The notes under the pieces were generated by a model. The model saw only the letters and a list, made by a program, of their open reading frames with translations. It was not told the origin of the DNA and searched no databases. Below are positions 49,196 through 59,236 of a DNA stretch of 64,000 nt, piece by piece (the stretch's first letter is position 1; each line of letters opens with the position of its first letter). Position numbers and translations under genes: made by a program. The stretch is from contig NZ_NEGG01000004.1 of the NCBI RefSeq assembly GCF_002135295.1, positions 177,918 to 241,917 on the forward strand, given 5' to 3'. Origin of the DNA: Acinetobacter sp. ANC 5054. GTDB lineage: Bacteria; Pseudomonadota; Gammaproteobacteria; Pseudomonadales; Moraxellaceae.

Positions 49196-50524
49196 CTACA
49201 TGTCCTCCTGTAATGGAAAGGTCAAACTGAGCTTTAACCCACCTAAAGCAGAGGCTTCAATAACTAAATCACCATGATGAAGCTGAATAATTTTTTGTGC
49301 GATTGAAATACCCAGACCAGAACCTGTGGTTTTTGTCCCCAGCACTCGATAAAACCGTTCACCAATTTGTTCTAACTGTGATTGACTAATGCCCTCGCCA
49401 GAATTCTCAATTGACCAATGGACCTGATGAATGGATCTATTTATCTTAATCTTTACGATGCCATGATCTGGACTATAGCGAATCGCATTGTCAATTAAGT
49501 TACGCAGCGCACTAAATATCAATTCAGTATTCATCTCCATGATGATGGCTTGCGTTTGAAGCTCAAATTGAATCTGCTTATCTTGTGATAATAGTGCTAA
49601 GGCTTCTAAAGCCTGTAATGTAATTTGTTCTAAGTCTGCCTGTCTTTTATTAAGTTGATCTGTTTTTGTAGGATCTAAGCGTGCAAGCATCAACAAATTT
49701 TCTAAGACACGCGTACCACGACTAACATCCTGTTGAATGGCATTCAAATCTGACTGTATCTCAGGGTATTTCCTTTGTAAGACCTGTAAACGCATTTGTA
49801 TCGCAGACAATGGAGAACGTAACTCGTGTGAAGCATCTGAAGTGAATCGCTGTTCAGCTTGAAGTGCAGTATCCAAACGCTGCAATAAATGATTGAGCTG
49901 TGTTTGAATCGGCTCAAGCTCCTGTAAAATAGGTTCTGGTAATACAATCGCTTGCAGGTCATCCACATTTTTTTCAGCGATTTGTTTTGAAAAAAGCTGC
50001 AAAACTCTCAATTGGCGTTTAATCAAAATATGCAGTAGAAGCCATTGGATCAACCATACAATCAACAGAATACCTGCATAACCTAAAACACTTCGTACCG
50101 TTTCTCTGAGCCGTGCCTTCATCGGTTGAACAATTTGTACTGTTAATCCATCATCCTCAAGTGCATAACTGCGCCAAAGTGCAGCTTCTCTCCATTGAAA
50201 ATGCAGCCCCTGTTTTATATTGAGCTGATTTTCAAATGCTGAATGATTTTCTGAACTGGTTAATATTTGCTGCCCTTTTATGAGTTGATATTGCATATCA
50301 AACTCTTCACTCAATTCATCTATCTGTTCATCTTGCTTTTGGGTGAGATCAGTGGTGGTAAGCATGTCAGCCACTTCATCCATCAATGCATCATGCACAC
50401 TCATGATGTGATAAAGACCAAATCCAAACATCAGACACAGAGAAATTACCCCTGCCCAAATTGCACTGAGCAGTGAGGTTTTAATCAGTTTTGACTGTAA
50501 GGAAATGCTTTTTTTATCACTCAT
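49196..50524 (-). CDS. qseC: QseC-like sensor histidine kinase
   Basis: 442 residues, inner membrane: TM1 about 17-40, periplasmic sensor 41-145, TM2 146-168, HAMP-like region, HisKA with phosphorylated His233 (SDASHELRSPLS), and HATPase with NLIDNAIRYSP, GEGIS and TGSGLGISIAQKI. Paired with the regulator gene 4 nt away and downstream of a ygiW-like gene, the arrangement of ygiW-qseBC. PmrB-like naming is possible, but no pmrC is near. Confidence 0.85.
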   Translation of the reverse strand: MSDKKSISLQSKLIKTSLLSAIWAGVISLCLMFGFGLYHIMSVHDALMDEVADMLTTTDLTQKQDEQIDELSEEFDMQYQLIKGQQILTSSENHSAFENQLNIKQGLHFQWREAALWRSYALEDDGLTVQIVQPMKARLRETVRSVLGYAGILLIVWLIQWLLLHILIKRQLRVLQLFSKQIAEKNVDDLQAIVLPEPILQELEPIQTQLNHLLQRLDTALQAEQRFTSDASHELRSPLSAIQMRLQVLQRKYPEIQSDLNAIQQDVSRGTRVLENLLMLARLDPTKTDQLNKRQADLEQITLQALEALALLSQDKQIQFELQTQAIIMEMNTELIFSALRNLIDNAIRYSPDHGIVKIKINRSIHQVHWSIENSGEGISQSQLEQIGERFYRVLGTKTTGSGLGISIAQKIIQLHHGDLVIEASALGGLKLSLTFPLQEDM

Positions 50525-50528
50525 AAGC

Positions 50529-51197
50529 TTAACTTTGTTGTGGTATATTCATGCGATAACCTAAACCCCTTAAGGTTTTAATGTAATCACTGCCAATTTT
50601 TTTACGTAGTTGGTAAATAAAGACTTCAATGGCATTACTTTCAACTTCATCTCCCCAAGCATACAGTGACTCCTCAAGTTGGCTGCGCGTCATAATATGT
50701 TCAGGGTTTAGCATCATCTTATGTAAAATTTGATATTCACGTGATGTCAGTGTTATCAGTTCGCCATTTTTACGCAGCGTCTTGGCTTGTACGTCTAAGC
50801 TTAAATCTCCGAAGTTCAAACAATTATCACGCTGTTGATGATGCAAACGTAATTGGGCACGAACCCTTGCCGACAACTCTTCCAAGCTAAACGGTTTGAC
50901 CAAATAATCATGTGCACCTAGATCTAATCCTTCAACTCGATCTGCAATACTGTCGCGAGCGGTAATAAATAAAACTGGCGTGAGTGGATGTAGCTGCACG
51001 ATACGTTTTAAAACTTCATCACCAGTTACTTTAGGTAAGCCACGATCTAAAAGTATGCAATCATAATTATGCTGCTCCAAAGCCAAAATAGCGTAATCGC
51101 CTCGCTCAACCCAATCGACACTATAGCCATCCATTTCAAGCCACGTTTTTATACTATCTGCTTGGGATGCATCGTCTTCTGCCAATAAAATTCGCAT
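50529..51197 (-). CDS. qseB: QseB-like response regulator
   Basis: 222 residues of the OmpR family: receiver domain with acidic pocket EDD (7-9), phospho-acceptor Asp51, Thr79 and Lys101 (LVKPF), then a winged-helix DNA-binding domain (about 125-220; LTSREYQIL, SNAIEVFIYQLRKKIG, IKTLRGLGYRM). Just upstream of the kinase gene, co-transcribed. Confidence 0.87.
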   Translation of the reverse strand: MRILLAEDDASQADSIKTWLEMDGYSVDWVERGDYAILALEQHNYDCILLDRGLPKVTGDEVLKRIVQLHPLTPVLFITARDSIADRVEGLDLGAHDYLVKPFSLEELSARVRAQLRLHHQQRDNCLNFGDLSLDVQAKTLRKNGELITLTSREYQILHKMMLNPEHIMTRSQLEESLYAWGDEVESNAIEVFIYQLRKKIGSDYIKTLRGLGYRMNIPQQS

Positions 51198-51257
51198 CTT
51201 AGCTACCCTATTTCTATGGTCACGACTTCAGTGTATAGGACTTTCCTTATATAAAGA

Positions 51258-51285
51258 AAAAACCACAGCCGAAACTGTGGTTTTT
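51258..51285 (-). terminator. Terminator between ygiW and qseB
   Basis: AAAAACCACAG TTTCGG CTGTGGTTTTTTC read on the minus strand; predicts that much ygiW transcription ends before qseB. Confidence 0.8.
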
Positions 51286-51319
51286 CATTCAATTGCACTG
51301 CCCTAAATGACAGGCCGAA

Positions 51320-51682
51320 TTAAAATTTTACTTGATCGACATCAACTTCAACGCGTTTCGTTGGTTTGTAATCAATGTCGATTTCACCAATAAGTGTTAC
51401 AGGTGTTTTAGCTGAAATAGCTTTGCCCTGCCAAAGTTCATCATCAATATCTACAGTGATGCTACCTGTGCTATCACGGAATTGATATTTTTCATCTCCT
51501 ATCGATTTCACCACATAACCTTTCAGTTGAACTTTAGTGTCGTCTTTTAAGCCTAGCGCATGTTTAACCGATGTAGTTTTCAGCGGAGTAACAGCTGTTT
51601 GATTGACTGCTGTATTCGCTACCGCAACAGAAGCTACACCTGCAAATGCTAAACCACATACCAATTTATTTAACTTTGTCAT
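51320..51682 (-). CDS. ygiW: YgiW/BOF-family periplasmic stress protein
   Basis: 120 residues: signal peptide (about 1-22, ends VAVA|NT), then the bacterial OB-fold (BOF): KVQLKGYVVKSIGDEKYQFRD, ITVDIDDELWQGK, TPVTLIGEIDID. YgiW (VisP) is linked to oxidative and cationic stress in enterics. Its place upstream of a QseBC-like pair repeats the E. coli ygiW-qseBC order. Confidence 0.87.
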   Translation of the reverse strand: MTKLNKLVCGLAFAGVASVAVANTAVNQTAVTPLKTTSVKHALGLKDDTKVQLKGYVVKSIGDEKYQFRDSTGSITVDIDDELWQGKAISAKTPVTLIGEIDIDYKPTKRVEVDVDQVKF

Positions 51683-51775
51683 CTTTGGCCTCTCTTACTT
51701 TGTTTATTTCGATATCACTATTTAAACAAAGCAAGATGAGTCGAATCTTAAGAAATACGACAGGAAAAATAGAAG

Positions 51776-53533
51776 TTAGTTAAGTGGAACAACTCTTAAT
51801 ACCTCTTCCAAAGTGGTTGTCCCTGCCAACACTTTACGTGCACCTGCAATACGTAAAGGTTCAATCTTTTCTTTACGGGCTTGCTCACGTAGTTGGTTGA
51901 GTGTTGCATTTTCACCAATCAGATGTTTGGTCTCTAAACTGAGGGGCATAAATTCATAAATCCCGACACGCCCTTTATAGCCCGTTTGACGACATTCATC
52001 ACAGCCCACTGCTTCATAGACAAAGTTTGGCATTTCAATTGCATAATCAAAAGTCAGGTGTTTCCACTCTTGTTCATTAATAAATGTTTCACGTTTGCAG
52101 TGTGGGCACAGCTGACGCACTAAACGCTGCGCTAATACCCCTAAAATGGTGGCAGCCGTTAAGAACGGTTGAATACCGAGATCGTGTAAACGGGTCAAAC
52201 TCGATGGTGCATCATTGGTATGCAAAGTAGATAAAACCAAGTGACCTGTTAATGCAGCTTGTATCGCCATATTCGCAGTATCATGATCACGAATCTCACC
52301 GACCATAATAATGTCGGGGTCTTGACGCATTAATGCACGTACACCATCCGCAAAACCAAGCTCAATGCCGTTGTTCACCTGCATTTGGTTAAAGCTAGGC
52401 TCTAACATTTCAATCGGGTCTTCAATTGTACAAACATTGACTTCTTCTGTGGCTAATTGCTTGAGCGAAGAATATAGAGTGGTGGTTTTACCTGACCCTG
52501 TTGGACCTGTGACCAAAATAATGCCATGACTATGACTGGTTAAGGCTTTCCAGTCGTCTAATAAACGCCCATCAAAACCAAGTTGCTGAAAGCTACGTAC
52601 CAAAACATCTGGATCAAAAATACGCATCACTAATTTTTCACCAAACGCCGTTGGTAAAGTTGAAAGACGAAGTTCGGTTTCTTGACCTTTTGGTGTGCGG
52701 GTTTTTAAACGGCCATCTTGTGGTTTACGTTTTTCCGCCACATTCATACGACCTAAGATTTTGATGCGCGAAACAACTGCCGTTAAGGTATTGGCTGGCA
52801 TGTTGTAAATGGTATGCAACACACCATCAATACGGAAACGTACCTTCCCTGTATTTTTTCGTGGCTCTAAATGAATATCACTGGCACCTTGTTCAAAGGC
52901 AAATTGCAACACCCAGTCCACTAACTTCACAATGTGCTGATCATTGGCATCGGGGTTTTGCGTATCCCCCAACTGCAATAAGGCTTCGACGCCTTTATTT
53001 TCACGATCATAATTTGACGATTTTTGTGAATTACTTACAGCACGACTAACTTGATAATATTCAACCAAATAACGCTGAAGCTGTTCAGGGTTCAGTAATA
53101 CACGCTGAATTTTACGTGGTAAAACCGTGCGCTCTAAGTTCGTAATCCATTCACTTTTATAAGGTTGATCTGTTGCAATTAAGACATGTTCATTTTGAAG
53201 TTCAACAGCGAGAATACGATTTCGTACCGCGAATTCTTGTGACATCACGCTGGTCAAAGCAGCAACATCAGCTTTCAGTGGGTCAATAATATAAAAAGGT
53301 AGACCAGATTTTTCTGCCAACCACTGACAAAGTCGATTTAAGGTAAGTGTCGATTGAGGATGGCTTTGATCGACCAAATTAAAGTTGGAAATCCATTGCA
53401 ATGGATGCCATTTCAACTGATCACGCTGACGGTGCGTGGTTTGTATCAGCATTTTATCTCGTTCAGTAATTCGCCCGTCTTTTTGTAATTGGTCTAGACA
53501 CCATGAAGTGTCAATTTCAAAATTAAAAGTCAT
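51776..53533 (-). CDS. gspE: GspE/PulE-family secretion ATPase
   Basis: 585 residues, cytoplasmic hexameric ATPase for type II secretion or pilus assembly. N-terminal MshEN-like domain (1-160), linker, then Walker A GPTGSGKTTT (343-352), Asp box EDPIE, Walker B DPDIIMVGEIRD, His box TGHLVLSTLHTND and a four-Cys zinc motif (Cys476, Cys479, Cys511, Cys514). No other secretion gene is adjacent; Acinetobacter T2SS genes are known to be scattered, so GspE is preferred over PilB. Confidence 0.85.
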   Translation of the reverse strand: MTFNFEIDTSWCLDQLQKDGRITERDKMLIQTTHRQRDQLKWHPLQWISNFNLVDQSHPQSTLTLNRLCQWLAEKSGLPFYIIDPLKADVAALTSVMSQEFAVRNRILAVELQNEHVLIATDQPYKSEWITNLERTVLPRKIQRVLLNPEQLQRYLVEYYQVSRAVSNSQKSSNYDRENKGVEALLQLGDTQNPDANDQHIVKLVDWVLQFAFEQGASDIHLEPRKNTGKVRFRIDGVLHTIYNMPANTLTAVVSRIKILGRMNVAEKRKPQDGRLKTRTPKGQETELRLSTLPTAFGEKLVMRIFDPDVLVRSFQQLGFDGRLLDDWKALTSHSHGIILVTGPTGSGKTTTLYSSLKQLATEEVNVCTIEDPIEMLEPSFNQMQVNNGIELGFADGVRALMRQDPDIIMVGEIRDHDTANMAIQAALTGHLVLSTLHTNDAPSSLTRLHDLGIQPFLTAATILGVLAQRLVRQLCPHCKRETFINEQEWKHLTFDYAIEMPNFVYEAVGCDECRQTGYKGRVGIYEFMPLSLETKHLIGENATLNQLREQARKEKIEPLRIAGARKVLAGTTTLEEVLRVVPLN

Positions 53534-53727
53534 TGTTCTATGTCCCCAAACATAGGCTCACTATAACAAAAATTCTATTTGTGAACTTATGGTCATTACT
53601 GTTTTGCGCTTATGTTTCACAATAAACATTTTTTTGTTTATTAATGACAATAAAAATCATAATTTTAATCTATAATACATTTGCTTTTCAGAGCTTTATA
53701 ACAATCAAACAAATAAGAAGATTTATT

Positions 53728-54702
53728 ATGAAATTAAATATACTAGTACTTAGCACTATCACTTTACTCAGCTTAACTGCGTGTGGTGGTGGGGGTGGAA
53801 GCTCATCTTCAAATAGTAATTCCAATGAAAATCCTTCAATTCCAAGCTCTAGTTTCCAACAATGGTCAACTTTTGATCTTGATAGTGAAAGTGACTCACT
53901 TTCATACGACAGCGACACAGCAACCATAGATAATGGCAAATTATATACTTCATTTAGTAATGATTCGTTTATGGTGACAGCAAAAGGCCTGTATGATGAA
54001 GGCCCCGTACATACCACATATGGCTATTTAAACGGCAATATTTCCATTAAAAATAATGTATGGACACTGAGCCCATATTCGTCAATAAATTCATCGGGTC
54101 TTAAGATCACAACAACGATGAAATCATACAATATTGAAAACGAAAGTATGGCATCAAAAGTTGATCCTTATAATTATTGGCTGTTAAAAAACAATCTTAG
54201 TGATTCAGGAAACTACATCTCTAACAAAGCACTCAGATATTTAACTGCTATTTCAAAAGTAAATTTTCCAGCGGGTTCTAGCTGTTTACAATTGAATAAA
54301 GTTTCAAACAGTGAGCAGTATTTAGAATTAATTGATACTCCTGATGGCTACGAACAAGGCTTTTTAGCTAACTGGTGGAGTGAACTCAGTACAGAAAAAG
54401 ATGCCAAAAAGTACATCATGAAAGATACTATTGCCTATACATTGGTTGACGAAGAATACCAAGAGGAATATGGCGTAGCTCAATACAAAAATCGTTTTTA
54501 TGATGCTTACCCATCTCCAAAAGGAGTGGAATTTAATATGCAAGATTTAATTAAATCAATTGATAATGAGGTAAATGCTTCAACTAATGCTACTCAAAAA
54601 GCTCAATTGTTAGAGCTTAAACAATTACTTGAGAGCTCTTGCAATTTCTATAATGAAGTTGCCATTAAAGCAATTAATCAAAGTTTTGTAGCAGATAAAT
54701 AA
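53728..54702 (+). CDS. Hypothetical lipoprotein with Gly5/Ser linker
   Basis: 324 residues from ATG 53728 (AGAAGA upstream). Signal peptide with lipobox LTAC at 16-19, directly followed by GGGGGSSSSNSNSNENPS, a flexible tether common in Acinetobacter surface lipoproteins. The rest is Ser/Asn/Tyr-rich with two Cys (SSCLQ, ESSCNF). No family recognised. The longer frame starting at 53644 would bury the signal peptide. Confidence 0.75.
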   Translation: MKLNILVLSTITLLSLTACGGGGGSSSSNSNSNENPSIPSSSFQQWSTFDLDSESDSLSYDSDTATIDNGKLYTSFSNDSFMVTAKGLYDEGPVHTTYGYLNGNISIKNNVWTLSPYSSINSSGLKITTTMKSYNIENESMASKVDPYNYWLLKNNLSDSGNYISNKALRYLTAISKVNFPAGSSCLQLNKVSNSEQYLELIDTPDGYEQGFLANWWSELSTEKDAKKYIMKDTIAYTLVDEEYQEEYGVAQYKNRFYDAYPSPKGVEFNMQDLIKSIDNEVNASTNATQKAQLLELKQLLESSCNFYNEVAIKAINQSFVADK

Positions 54703-54715
54703 TTTACACATTTAA

Positions 54716-54742
54716 AAAAAGGAGCATTAAATGCTCCTTTTT
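54716..54742. terminator. Bidirectional terminator
   Basis: AAAAAGGAGCAT TAA ATGCTCCTTTTT; its 3' end overlaps the trmO stop region and closes both convergent genes. Confidence 0.85.
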
Positions 54743-55448
54743 ATATATCGACTATTTCAACATTTTGCTCAGTGACCCGAAACTTCACGTTTAATCCTGC
54801 AAATAACATTCCATACACACGTTCATCATCATGTTGATATGCAGGTCGTGGGTCTAAACTCAAGACTTGTTCAAGTTCAGCCATGACTTGCGCTGTTAAA
54901 TTGCCATTGCTTAAAAATGTCTGTTTTTGCTGTTCTGCCACATCCGCCCAATACACTGGCTTTCGAACGGGCTCATCTTGTGCATAAGCACTCTGCGCAT
55001 CTATGACCGCATCTGAATATTGAATATAGGGTTTAATATCAATAATCGGCGTGCCATCCAACAAATCACTACCCTGCACATACACGCGTACCGACTTTCC
55101 CACTTTTTTGACTTCTTTAAGCTGAACTACGGACAAACCAATCGGTGCTGGACGGTACATGCTTCGTGTGGCGAAAACGCCAATTTTCTTGTTTCCACCT
55201 AAACGTGGTGGACGTACTTGCGGACGGAATTTTGCTGCTTCATCTTGTTTTTTGTTTTCATGAAACTGCCAGACCAACCAAAGATGGCTAAATTCTTCAA
55301 TGCCTTCAAATGCCAATAAGTCATTATATGGCTCAACCATTTCAATATACGATTCGACCTGAACCAAATTTGGCTGTCGTGGAATGCCGAACTTTTCTTT
55401 GTAGGGAGAATTCATATAACCAATAATTGGCAGATTTAAGCCCGTCAT
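54741..55448 (-). CDS. trmO: tRNA m6t6A37 methyltransferase TrmO
   Basis: 235 residues of the TrmO (TsaA/YaeB) family, which N6-methylates t6A37 of tRNA-Thr with SAM. Motifs: PIIGYMNSPYKEKFGIPRQP, EEFSHLWLVWQFHEN, RPPRLGGNKKIGVFATRS, RPAPIGLSVV, DLLDGTPIIDIKPY and the C-terminal YGMLFAGLNV. ATG 55448 chosen; the TTG at 55472 has no ribosome site. Confidence 0.92.
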   Translation of the reverse strand: MTGLNLPIIGYMNSPYKEKFGIPRQPNLVQVESYIEMVEPYNDLLAFEGIEEFSHLWLVWQFHENKKQDEAAKFRPQVRPPRLGGNKKIGVFATRSMYRPAPIGLSVVQLKEVKKVGKSVRVYVQGSDLLDGTPIIDIKPYIQYSDAVIDAQSAYAQDEPVRKPVYWADVAEQQKQTFLSNGNLTAQVMAELEQVLSLDPRPAYQHDDERVYGMLFAGLNVKFRVTEQNVEIVDI

Positions 55449-55553
55449 AATCACTTTTTCTGATAAGTTCAATTAAATATATTCAGTTTATCGAGAATGA
55501 ATTTAGATTAGAATAGCAAGCTGTTCTAATTTGATAATTTATTGAGACCTTTA

Positions 55554-56333
55554 ATGGCTGCTTTCAACGTCGAAAAGATTACTCACGTACACCACTGGAA
55601 TGACACTTTATTCAGTTTTAAAACCACTCGTGACACGGCGCTACGTTTTAAAAATGGTCAATTTGTGATGATCGGTCTTGAAGTCAATGGTAAGCCTTTA
55701 ATGCGCGCTTATTCTATTGCGAGCGCAAACTACGAAGAAGAATTAGAGTTTTTCTCTATTAAAGTGCCAGATGGCCCTTTAACTTCAATTTTACAAAAAG
55801 TAAAAGTTGGCGACGAAATTTTAGTATCTAAAAAACCAACAGGAACTTTAGTTCTTGATGATTTAAACCCAGGTAAAAACTTATACCTACTTTCTTCAGG
55901 TACGGGTCTTGCGCCATTCCTTTCAGTCATTCGTGACCCAGAAACTTACGAACGTTTTGAAAAAATCATTGTGGTTCATGGTACGCGTTTCATTTCTGAA
56001 TTGGCGTACCAAGATTTGATTGAAAACGAAGTTCCAAATCATGAATTCTTCGGTGAACTCGGCGCTAAAGAAAAGTTAGTTTACTACCCAACTGTTACTC
56101 GTGAAGAATTCCACACTCAAGGCCGTGTTACGACTGCTATTGAATCTGGTCAATTATTCGAAAAAATCGGTTTACCACGTTTCAACCCAGAAACTGACCG
56201 TGCAATGCTTTGTGGCTCACCTGCTTTCCTAGACGATGTTGCTGCGCTGCTTGATCAACACGGTCTAAAAGAATCTCCTAAAATGGGTGTTCTTGGTGAC
56301 TACGTGATTGAACGTGCTTTCGTTGAAAAATAA
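55554..56333 (+). CDS. fpr: Ferredoxin/flavodoxin-NADP reductase
   Basis: 259 residues, FAD-binding RAYSIAS (51-57), NADP-binding SSGTGLAPFLS (115-125), CGSPAFLDD, and the C-terminal VIERAFVEK; subclass I bacterial FPR like P. aeruginosa FprA. Moves electrons between NADPH and ferredoxin or flavodoxin in redox stress and Fe-S supply. ATG 55554 gives the family N-terminus. Confidence 0.92.
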   Translation: MAAFNVEKITHVHHWNDTLFSFKTTRDTALRFKNGQFVMIGLEVNGKPLMRAYSIASANYEEELEFFSIKVPDGPLTSILQKVKVGDEILVSKKPTGTLVLDDLNPGKNLYLLSSGTGLAPFLSVIRDPETYERFEKIIVVHGTRFISELAYQDLIENEVPNHEFFGELGAKEKLVYYPTVTREEFHTQGRVTTAIESGQLFEKIGLPRFNPETDRAMLCGSPAFLDDVAALLDQHGLKESPKMGVLGDYVIERAFVEK

Positions 56334-56347
56334 GATTCTTTCAATCT

Positions 56348-56377
56348 AAAAACCGAAGCTTAAGCTTCGGTTTTTTA
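56348..56377 (+). terminator. fpr terminator
   Basis: AAAACCGAAGC TTAA GCTTCGGTTTTTT, nearly identical to the gcd terminator 2.9 kb downstream. Confidence 0.9.
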
Positions 56378-56805
56378 TTGCCCAATTTTATTAAAATGCC
56401 TGCTAACACTCTTTTATTTATGTCATTTAAATTCGCTTTAATATTTCATCAATTATTTTGAATCTTTAAATTCGCTATTTTAATTTGCGCAAATAATATA
56501 CTGACTCATTTAGATCTCATTAAGTAAAAGCGATTATTTATACGATTTTAAGCGCTTCAAAATAATTAAACCAAACATAAAAAGTACATAATTTCGCCAT
56601 TTTAATTTTAAATCGGATAAGTGCTATAATGTGCGAGTAAATTTTACTCATCATAATGATTGGCTTATCCAGCGAATCATTATTTTTTTGACTTCGTTAC
56701 ATAGACATCTACCCGATGTAAGTTGACTTAGCACCTGTTTTTCATCTGCCTTCCAATTTACTTTTCTTGCCTATGCAACCAAGCCGACATTTTATTAGGC
56801 ATGGT
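56378..56805 (+). promoter_or_regulatory. gcd upstream region with probable promoter
   Basis: 430 nt without a gene. TGCTATAAT at 56622-56630 is a consensus extended -10; the -35 is poor (TTAATT). It predicts a gcd leader of about 170 nt. Confidence 0.55.
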
Positions 56806-59220
56806 ATGAGCACAGAACAACCCTCCTCTGTAGAGCGCTCTGGGTCTAAAGTCTATCGATATTTCTTTATCGTATTGACTGGCCTGATCGCATTATTCCT
56901 GATCGTACAAGGTTCTAAATTAATCAGCCTTGGCGGTACAAGTTATTATCTTATTGCGGGTATCGCTTATTTAGCGATTGCCGTGTTATATGCAATGAAA
57001 AAAGCCCTTGGTTTATGGCTTTCAATTCTTACCTTTGTTGCCACAGTCATTTGGTCTGCAACTGAAGTTCAGGCACTCGATTTCTGGCAATATATTCCGC
57101 GTTTAGTCGTTCCAACAATTTTATTTGTACTTAGTTTGTGGGCGAGCCGCAGTTTGCAAAATCTTGATGAAGATAAAATCAAGGCTGCAAATGCTGTCGG
57201 TATCGTTGGTTTGATTGCTTGTGTGGCTGCACTCATTGCTGCATTTTTCCCACATGGCAAAATTCTAAATCCAATTGAAATTGTACAAAACCCAGAACTT
57301 GCTAAACCAAACGCTCAAAACAATGACAACTGGGAATATTTTGGTCGTAGTGGTAACGGTACACGCTTTGCACCATATAGCGACATTACCCCTGAAAATG
57401 TCAAAGATTTGAAAGTCGCTTGGACCTATCACACTGGCCGTGATACCAAAGCGGGTGTCGATGAAAATACGCCTATTCAAATTGGCAGCACTTTATATTC
57501 ATGTACACCGACCAACATTATTTCTGCAATTGATGGCGACAGCGGTAAAGCCCTTTGGAAATATGATCCAAAAGCAAAAACTGCTGAACATATCACTTGC
57601 CGTGGCGTAGGTTATTATGATGCCACTCAAGACAAATCTTTAACGGCTGCAGATTTACAATCTGAAGGTTTAAAAGCGTGTCCGCAACGTATTTTAACTT
57701 CAACAGTTGATGGTCGTTTAATTGCATTAAATGCTAAAACTGGTGCGTTATGCCCTGAGTTTGGTATCAATGGTCAAGTCGATGTTTTACATGACATGGG
57801 GCCAACCGAACAAAGTAAACGTTATCACCCAACATCTACCCCACTGATTGCAGGACATGTTGCTGTATTGGGCGGTTGGGTACGCGATATCGTTCATGGC
57901 GAACCTTCTGGTGTGGTCCGTGCTTATGATGTACGTACAGGTAAACTTGCTTGGGCTTGGGATGTCGGTAATCCTGAACTTGTCGGTGAACCTAAAGATG
58001 GCAAAGGCTTTACTTTAGAAACACCAAATATGTGGACAATTCCAACATATGACAAAGACTTGAACTTGGTTTATTTACCAACAGGTAATGGCCCTCCTGA
58101 TTATTGGGGCGGTGACCGTAATGGTGCTAAAGAAAAATTTGGTTCAGCTGTTGTTGCGGTAAATGCCTCTACAGGTAAAACCGTGTGGTCTTATCAAATG
58201 GTGCACCATGATGTTTGGGATTATGACCTTCCATCACAACCTGTACTTTATGATGTGACCAACGAACAAGGTAAAAAAGTTCCAGCCTTAATTCAAACCA
58301 CCAAAATGGGTCAAATCTTTGTACTTGACCGTCGTACAGGTCAACCGATCACGAAGGTTGAAGAGCGCCCTGTCGATACCAATGGTGCAGAAGGTGAAAA
58401 ACTTTCTCCTACACAACCGTTCTCAGTGGGTATGCCACAAATTGGCAATACCACTTTAACTGAGCAAGACATGTGGGGTATTTCGACCTTTGACCAATTG
58501 ACTTGCCGTATCGATTTTAAAGATTCTGTTTATAACGGTATGTACACTGCACCGGGTGAAAAACCTTATATCGAATGGCCAAGTCTACTCGGTGGTATGA
58601 ACTGGGGTGGCGTGTCTATCGATGAATCGACTGACATGATGTATGTCAACGACATGCGTATGCCGCTTCGTATGTCATTGGTACGTAAAGAAGACGCGTC
58701 TAAATACAAAATTTCAACCGATGAAGTACCAGGCTTTATGGGTACGGTTCGTCCGCAATATGCTGGTCCATATGGCGGTATCAAAATTGATATCATGCAA
58801 TCAAAACTTGGTGTGCCATGTAATAAACCTCCATTTGGTACCATGACTGCGATCGACTTGAAATCTAAAAAAGTCGTGTGGGAAGTGCCTATGGGTACAG
58901 CTAAAGAATTAGGTCCATTGGGTGTGAAAACACATATGCCTATTCCTTTAGGTATGCCGACTTTAGGTGGCCCTACTTCTACAGCATCTGGTTTGGTGTT
59001 CTTTGCAGGTACTCAAGATTATTACCTACGTGCTTTAGACTCTAAAACTGGTAAAGAAGTGTGGAAAGCAGAACTCCCTGTTGCTGCTGTAGCTGCACCA
59101 TTGATTTATAAATCACCTAAAACTGGTAAACAATATGTCGTGATTTCTGCAGGTGGTGCAAGCCATTCTAAAGATGTCGGTGACTATATTATTGCCTATG
59201 CTTTACCTGACCAAAAATAA
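56806..59220 (+). CDS. gcd: Membrane PQQ-dependent glucose dehydrogenase
   Basis: 804 residues, inner membrane facing the periplasm; oxidises glucose and other aldoses to lactones and feeds ubiquinone. Five membrane helices at about 20-150, then an eight-bladed quinoprotein propeller: NWEYFGRSGNGTRFAP, HPTSTPLIAG, TPNMWTIPTYD, TGNGPPDYWGGDRN, HHDVWDYDLPSQP, GGMNWGGVSID, and LGGPTSTASGLVFFAGTQD. ATG 56806 has AGG 6 nt upstream. PQQ genes are not in the window. Confidence 0.95.
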   Translation: MSTEQPSSVERSGSKVYRYFFIVLTGLIALFLIVQGSKLISLGGTSYYLIAGIAYLAIAVLYAMKKALGLWLSILTFVATVIWSATEVQALDFWQYIPRLVVPTILFVLSLWASRSLQNLDEDKIKAANAVGIVGLIACVAALIAAFFPHGKILNPIEIVQNPELAKPNAQNNDNWEYFGRSGNGTRFAPYSDITPENVKDLKVAWTYHTGRDTKAGVDENTPIQIGSTLYSCTPTNIISAIDGDSGKALWKYDPKAKTAEHITCRGVGYYDATQDKSLTAADLQSEGLKACPQRILTSTVDGRLIALNAKTGALCPEFGINGQVDVLHDMGPTEQSKRYHPTSTPLIAGHVAVLGGWVRDIVHGEPSGVVRAYDVRTGKLAWAWDVGNPELVGEPKDGKGFTLETPNMWTIPTYDKDLNLVYLPTGNGPPDYWGGDRNGAKEKFGSAVVAVNASTGKTVWSYQMVHHDVWDYDLPSQPVLYDVTNEQGKKVPALIQTTKMGQIFVLDRRTGQPITKVEERPVDTNGAEGEKLSPTQPFSVGMPQIGNTTLTEQDMWGISTFDQLTCRIDFKDSVYNGMYTAPGEKPYIEWPSLLGGMNWGGVSIDESTDMMYVNDMRMPLRMSLVRKEDASKYKISTDEVPGFMGTVRPQYAGPYGGIKIDIMQSKLGVPCNKPPFGTMTAIDLKSKKVVWEVPMGTAKELGPLGVKTHMPIPLGMPTLGGPTSTASGLVFFAGTQDYYLRALDSKTGKEVWKAELPVAAVAAPLIYKSPKTGKQYVVISAGGASHSKDVGDYIIAYALPDQK

Positions 59221-59236
59221 TCTAAATTTTAGAATG

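Noticed and set aside
49196..51197. PmrAB polymyxin-resistance two-component pair
   Set aside because: No pmrC (eptA) neighbour, and a ygiW-like gene lies upstream, which fits QseBC better.
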